Assembly (NCBI GenBank): GCA_024280975.1
Contig: JAMXLQ010000145.1
Span: forward strand, 1-16,080
From: Methanosarcina sp.
GTDB taxonomy: Archaea > Halobacteriota > Methanosarcinia > Methanosarcinales > Methanosarcinaceae
Reading direction: 5' to 3'
Length of the DNA stretch: 16,080 bases
Shown: positions 13,952 through 16,080 of the stretch, piece by piece
How positions within the stretch are numbered: the stretch's first letter is position 1
How the letters are laid out: every line of letters begins with the position of its first letter
The notes under the pieces: generated by a model
What the model saw: only the letters and a program-made list of their open reading frames with translations
The model's database searches: none
Told to the model about the DNA's origin: nothing
Position numbers and translations under genes: made by a program

Positions 13952-13959
13952 AATATAAA
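13952..13959 (-). promoter_or_regulatory. candidate TATA box for hdrC-hdrB
   Basis: TTTATATT on the minus strand is the best TATA-like core in the 13726-14256 spacer, without a strong BRE. If used, the 5' UTR of hdrC would be about 200 nt. The only other notable structure in the spacer is the hairpin at 14073-14115. A 61-codon + strand frame at 13966-14151 has no family look and is not called. Confidence 0.25.
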
Positions 13960-14072
13960 CTAAATATGTTTGGGATTGAGAACAGGAGTGAAAAATTTGG
14001 ACTAAGATTGAAAATTTATGAATTGTCAGATATACTTTTACGGATAATCATTAATAATCTAATATATACCTC

Positions 14073-14115
14073 AGGCAGAGGTTTTTGTTTCTTAAACTCC
14101 ATAAAACCTCTGTCT
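14073..14115. repeat. 13-bp imperfect inverted repeat (hairpin) between hdrC and fno
   Basis: AGGCAGAGGTTTT (14073-14085) and AAAACCTCTGTCT (14103-14115) pair over 13 bp, with one G-U (C-A on the other strand), around a 17-nt loop that itself contains GTTT...AAAC. It is the longest inverted repeat I saw. It could be a folded RNA, a transcript end for fno (it lies about 140 nt beyond the fno stop on the minus strand), or a scar of a mobile element. No adjacent gene explains it. Confidence 0.6.
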
Positions 14116-14256
14116 ATAGGAATATTATCTTCAATAGGATATAAAAACTAGTGTTATATGAAATAAGCTTTCCGAAATTATGCTTATCTATACCGTATTC
14201 AGACTCTTTCCTTTGATGATCTTTTTCCTATATATTGTCTATTTTACAAGGTATTA

Positions 14257-14964
14257 TCAGGAAAAGTTTATTCCAAGATCTTTAAGTCCGTTGAGTCTTG
14301 CAAGGTTGATCAGCAGTGGTGTAAGTGATTCCATGGTGTTCGCCTGCTTAAGAGGGCCTCCGTCCAGGGGTTTCAGGCATCCCATATGCTCCGTAAGCTT
14401 AATTACCAGCTTCTTTGCTTCTGCATCATCACTGCACACCAGCGCATGGTATACATCCTTGCACTTGACGATATCCCTCAATTTTCCTGCCGGGATATTG
14501 TGGAAAGCTGCAACAACTTTTGTCGAGGCTGGGACATTTTTCTGAATTGCAAGAGCAGCTGAACCTTCTTCCGGAGGTTTATATACAAATAGGTCTCCTT
14601 CTTTTACCATCGGGACTACAGGAGTGATAAGAATCTTGTTTTCAAGAGCTCCACGAATCTCATTCAACAGAGATAAAACATGGTCAAAACGAATAGTAAG
14701 AATTATTATTTCGGCTGCCCGTGCAGCTTCAAGATTAGTGTTTCCTGTAATGTTTATTCCTGAAGTATCAAACCCGCAATTCTCAAGCTCGGATAAGTCT
14801 TGTTTTGCGGCTTCATCGGCAGCTTCCCTGGATCTGGACCCTATAATTATCTCGTTCTTTACACCTTCAGCCATAAGGTTTTGAAGGGCCAGCCTTAGCA
14901 CCATACCTTCCCCTATATTGCCAGTTCCTCCTAAGACAGCTATTTTTAACTTTTCAGAACTCAA
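14257..14964 (-). CDS. fno: F420H2:NADP+ oxidoreductase (Fno)
   Basis: The 235-aa protein is an NADPH-dependent F420 reductase, which moves hydride between F420H2 and NADP+ to supply NADPH for biosynthesis. The dinucleotide fold LKIAVLGGTGNIGEG begins at residue 6 (GGTGNIG 12-18). IIIGSRSREAADEAA supplies the Ser/Arg typical of 2'-phosphate (NADP) binding. ITPVVPM, AAFHNIPAGKL and LDGGPLKQANTMESLTPLLINLARLNG are further family landmarks. An ATG at 14997 would add 11 residues with no Shine-Dalgarno. GGAGG (14975-14979, complement) instead lies 10 nt ahead of TTG 14964, and the TATA-like box at 15012-15022 predicts a start near 14990, so TTG is chosen. Operator-like repeats lie upstream. It connects the F420 pool with NADP-dependent enzymes, for example the ICDH at the start of the window. 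Confidence 0.92.
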   Translation of the reverse strand: MSSEKLKIAVLGGTGNIGEGMVLRLALQNLMAEGVKNEIIIGSRSREAADEAAKQDLSELENCGFDTSGINITGNTNLEAARAAEIIILTIRFDHVLSLLNEIRGALENKILITPVVPMVKEGDLFVYKPPEEGSAALAIQKNVPASTKVVAAFHNIPAGKLRDIVKCKDVYHALVCSDDAEAKKLVIKLTEHMGCLKPLDGGPLKQANTMESLTPLLINLARLNGLKDLGINFS

Positions 14965-15011
14965 TTTGAAAAAACCTCCAGTTTGTATATTTTCCATAAA
15001 ATATGTCGGAG

Positions 15012-15022
15012 AGTTAATATAA
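15012..15022 (-). promoter_or_regulatory. candidate TATA box for fno
   Basis: GTTATATTAAC on the minus strand is about 48 nt from TTG 14964, which puts the transcript start near 14990. That would exclude the ATG at 14997 and keep the GGAGG. Confidence 0.35.
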
Positions 15023-15052
15023 CTTCTGTCTTTATTAATTGAATTACGATAA

Positions 15053-15082
15053 CTAATTTAATTAGGATAAATTTAATTAGGA
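15053..15082. repeat. duplicated palindromic operator-like site upstream of fno
   Basis: AATTTAATTAGGA occurs twice with a 15-bp period (15055-15067 and 15070-15082). The first copy sits in a perfect dyad, CTAATT-T-AATTAG (15053-15065); the second keeps one half of that dyad plus the centre. The pair is 30-60 bp upstream of the fno TATA-like box, a usual place for an activator site. It may be a binding site for a small dimeric regulator. Confidence 0.35.
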
Positions 15083-15257
15083 ATTATGTACGGTAGTTCC
15101 AAATTTCTATAATTATTTCCGTTAATCTAGACGTTTCTCTAAATTATAAAGTTAAACTTTTTTATTAATTTCATTTTCCTCATTTAGCATTTCTTTTAGA
15201 ATTTCAACATCCTGGAAAGATAGTACAAAGATTTTTGGAAAATACTTTGTTTATTTT

Positions 15258-15279
15258 TGCTTGAGTTTTTATTCAAGCA
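15258..15279. repeat. hairpin overlapping the stop of the DUF2284 gene
   Basis: TGCTTGA (15258-15264) and TCAAGCA (15273-15279) form a perfect 7-bp stem with an 8-nt loop that holds the stop codon of the minus-strand gene. On the minus strand it is followed by an A-rich stretch, so it is not a classical terminator. It may stabilise the 3' end. Confidence 0.4.
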
Positions 15280-15808
15280 GCAAAATTCCAACACATGCAG
15301 TTCTTTTAGGTTTGCAGAACTCAAGTACAAGTCCTGCCTTTTCCATTACCTTCAGAAGGTTTATTCCTACAGCCTCAGGTGCAAAACGTCTCAGTTCCGG
15401 CTTTATGCACTTTTCAAGATTACAAACATCACACTCGTTGCAGGAGCCGGGCCTGAGGAGATGCGCAAAAGTAAAACCCTCCCTGAAAGCTTGCTGCTCA
15501 AGTTCTAACATTTTATGGAAAGAGTCTTTGCGAATTTCACCCCAGGCTTCCATTATATCCGGGATCTGTGAAGTATCGCGTTCATCGACAAGTAAAAGTG
15601 CACTACTGTATTCCCCTATAACTTTTTTAAAATCTTCTACCGACATAACATGAGGCGGGCAACTTAATCTTTTCCCATAGCCTCTGCAGCCGTAGGCACA
15701 TTTCAGAGCAATCCTGTTCTCAACCGGAATATCTCCTGCATCCAAAAAATAAGCCTTAAGCCCCATTCCTGAAGCCTTTTCAATAAGATCTTCGAATTTA
15801 CCTAACAT
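15269..15808 (-). CDS. DUF2284 family Cys-rich metal-binding protein
   Basis: The 179-aa protein matches DUF2284, a family of predicted metal-binding proteins of unknown function. The core CAYGCRGYGKRLSCPPH (about residues 37-53) is the family signature CxxGCxxYGxxxxCPP. A second group, CNECDVCNLEKC (four Cys), follows in the C-terminal half, with CIKPELRRFAPEAVGIN after it, and another Cys lies near AC(V)GILLLE at the end. These suggest one or two Fe-S clusters. A TTG at 15823 would add five residues; ATG 15808, with AAGGG a few bases upstream, is the better start. It is alone between fno and the window end, on the same strand as fno (about 300 nt apart). The upstream 15809-16080 holds only AT-rich sequence with no gene I can support. 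Confidence 0.85.
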   Translation of the reverse strand: MLGKFEDLIEKASGMGLKAYFLDAGDIPVENRIALKCAYGCRGYGKRLSCPPHVMSVEDFKKVIGEYSSALLLVDERDTSQIPDIMEAWGEIRKDSFHKMLELEQQAFREGFTFAHLLRPGSCNECDVCNLEKCIKPELRRFAPEAVGINLLKVMEKAGLVLEFCKPKRTACVGILLLE

Positions 15809-16080
15809 GATAACCCTTTTCAAAAAGCCCTTTGTTTTTACTTTTTGTCTCCATTTAATTTGTTTTCTTTCTAATTATTTTTTCCTTCTGGAAAAAGAAT
15901 TGATGTTCACTGCTGGAGAATTATCTCTTTATTTTTAAGCGATCGGTGTAAGAAATAGAAACAATTAATGCGAGAACCAATGTTATTTTGCACGAAATAA
16001 GAATTATTGTTGTGAAAAATAACATTTACATGATGTCTATTATGTATGTCTGCTCACAAGTTCTTACGAGTAGATTCTTA

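Noticed and set aside
13966..14151. 61-codon + strand frame in the hdrC-fno spacer.
   Set aside because: No Shine-Dalgarno and no recognisable motif; it runs through the 14073-14115 hairpin. Probably chance.

Overview
The window looks like chromosomal DNA of a methanogenic archaeon, most likely a Methanosarcina. The reasons are a heterodisulfide reductase HdrC-HdrB pair, an F420-NADP oxidoreductase, an anaerobic (cobalt-early) corrinoid pathway, an archaeal lipoprotein with many N-glycosylation sequons, long AT-rich spacers with BRE/TATA-like boxes, and T-rich gene ends. I saw no tRNA, rRNA, insertion sequence, CRISPR array or prophage gene.

Layout. Positions 1-575 hold the 3' part of an isocitrate dehydrogenase gene (+). 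It converges, 20 nt apart, on a DRE-TIM condensing enzyme (596-1924, -) that I read as a Re-type citrate synthase. Together they suggest the oxidative half-TCA route to 2-oxoglutarate. A spacer of about 0.7 kb follows. Next is a seven-gene corrin-ring operon on the + strand (2639-7134): cbiT, cbiL, cbiF, cbiG (split into an N/mid gene and a separate C-domain gene), cbiH and cbiC. The last genes overlap. cbiD, cbiE and cbiJ are not here. The N-terminal cbiG gene has a strong Shine-Dalgarno placed before ATA, with no ATG, GTG or TTG in reach, and CbiC lacks the catalytic His known from CobH.

From 7455 to 10521 the minus strand carries a thiol-redox pair (thioredoxin-fold lipoprotein, then CcdA) and an Fe-S pair (DUF134 regulator, then Mrp/NBP35 ATPase). 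Divergent from DUF134 is a NifX/NifB-like gene broken by two compensating frameshifts and a stop (10601-11065). Two small Cys-rich genes follow on + (DUF1847, DUF1284). They converge on hdrC-hdrB (-), which have no hdrA beside them. Then come fno (-) and a Cys-rich DUF2284 gene (-). The right half is therefore dominated by Fe-S, thiol and F420/NADP electron-transfer functions.

Non-coding signals include a structured leader before the citrate-synthase-like gene, an orphan TATA box with a possible small RNA in the 8827-9279 spacer, a 13-bp imperfect hairpin between hdrC and fno, and a duplicated palindromic operator-like site upstream of fno. All functional names come from reading motifs by eye; no database search was run.
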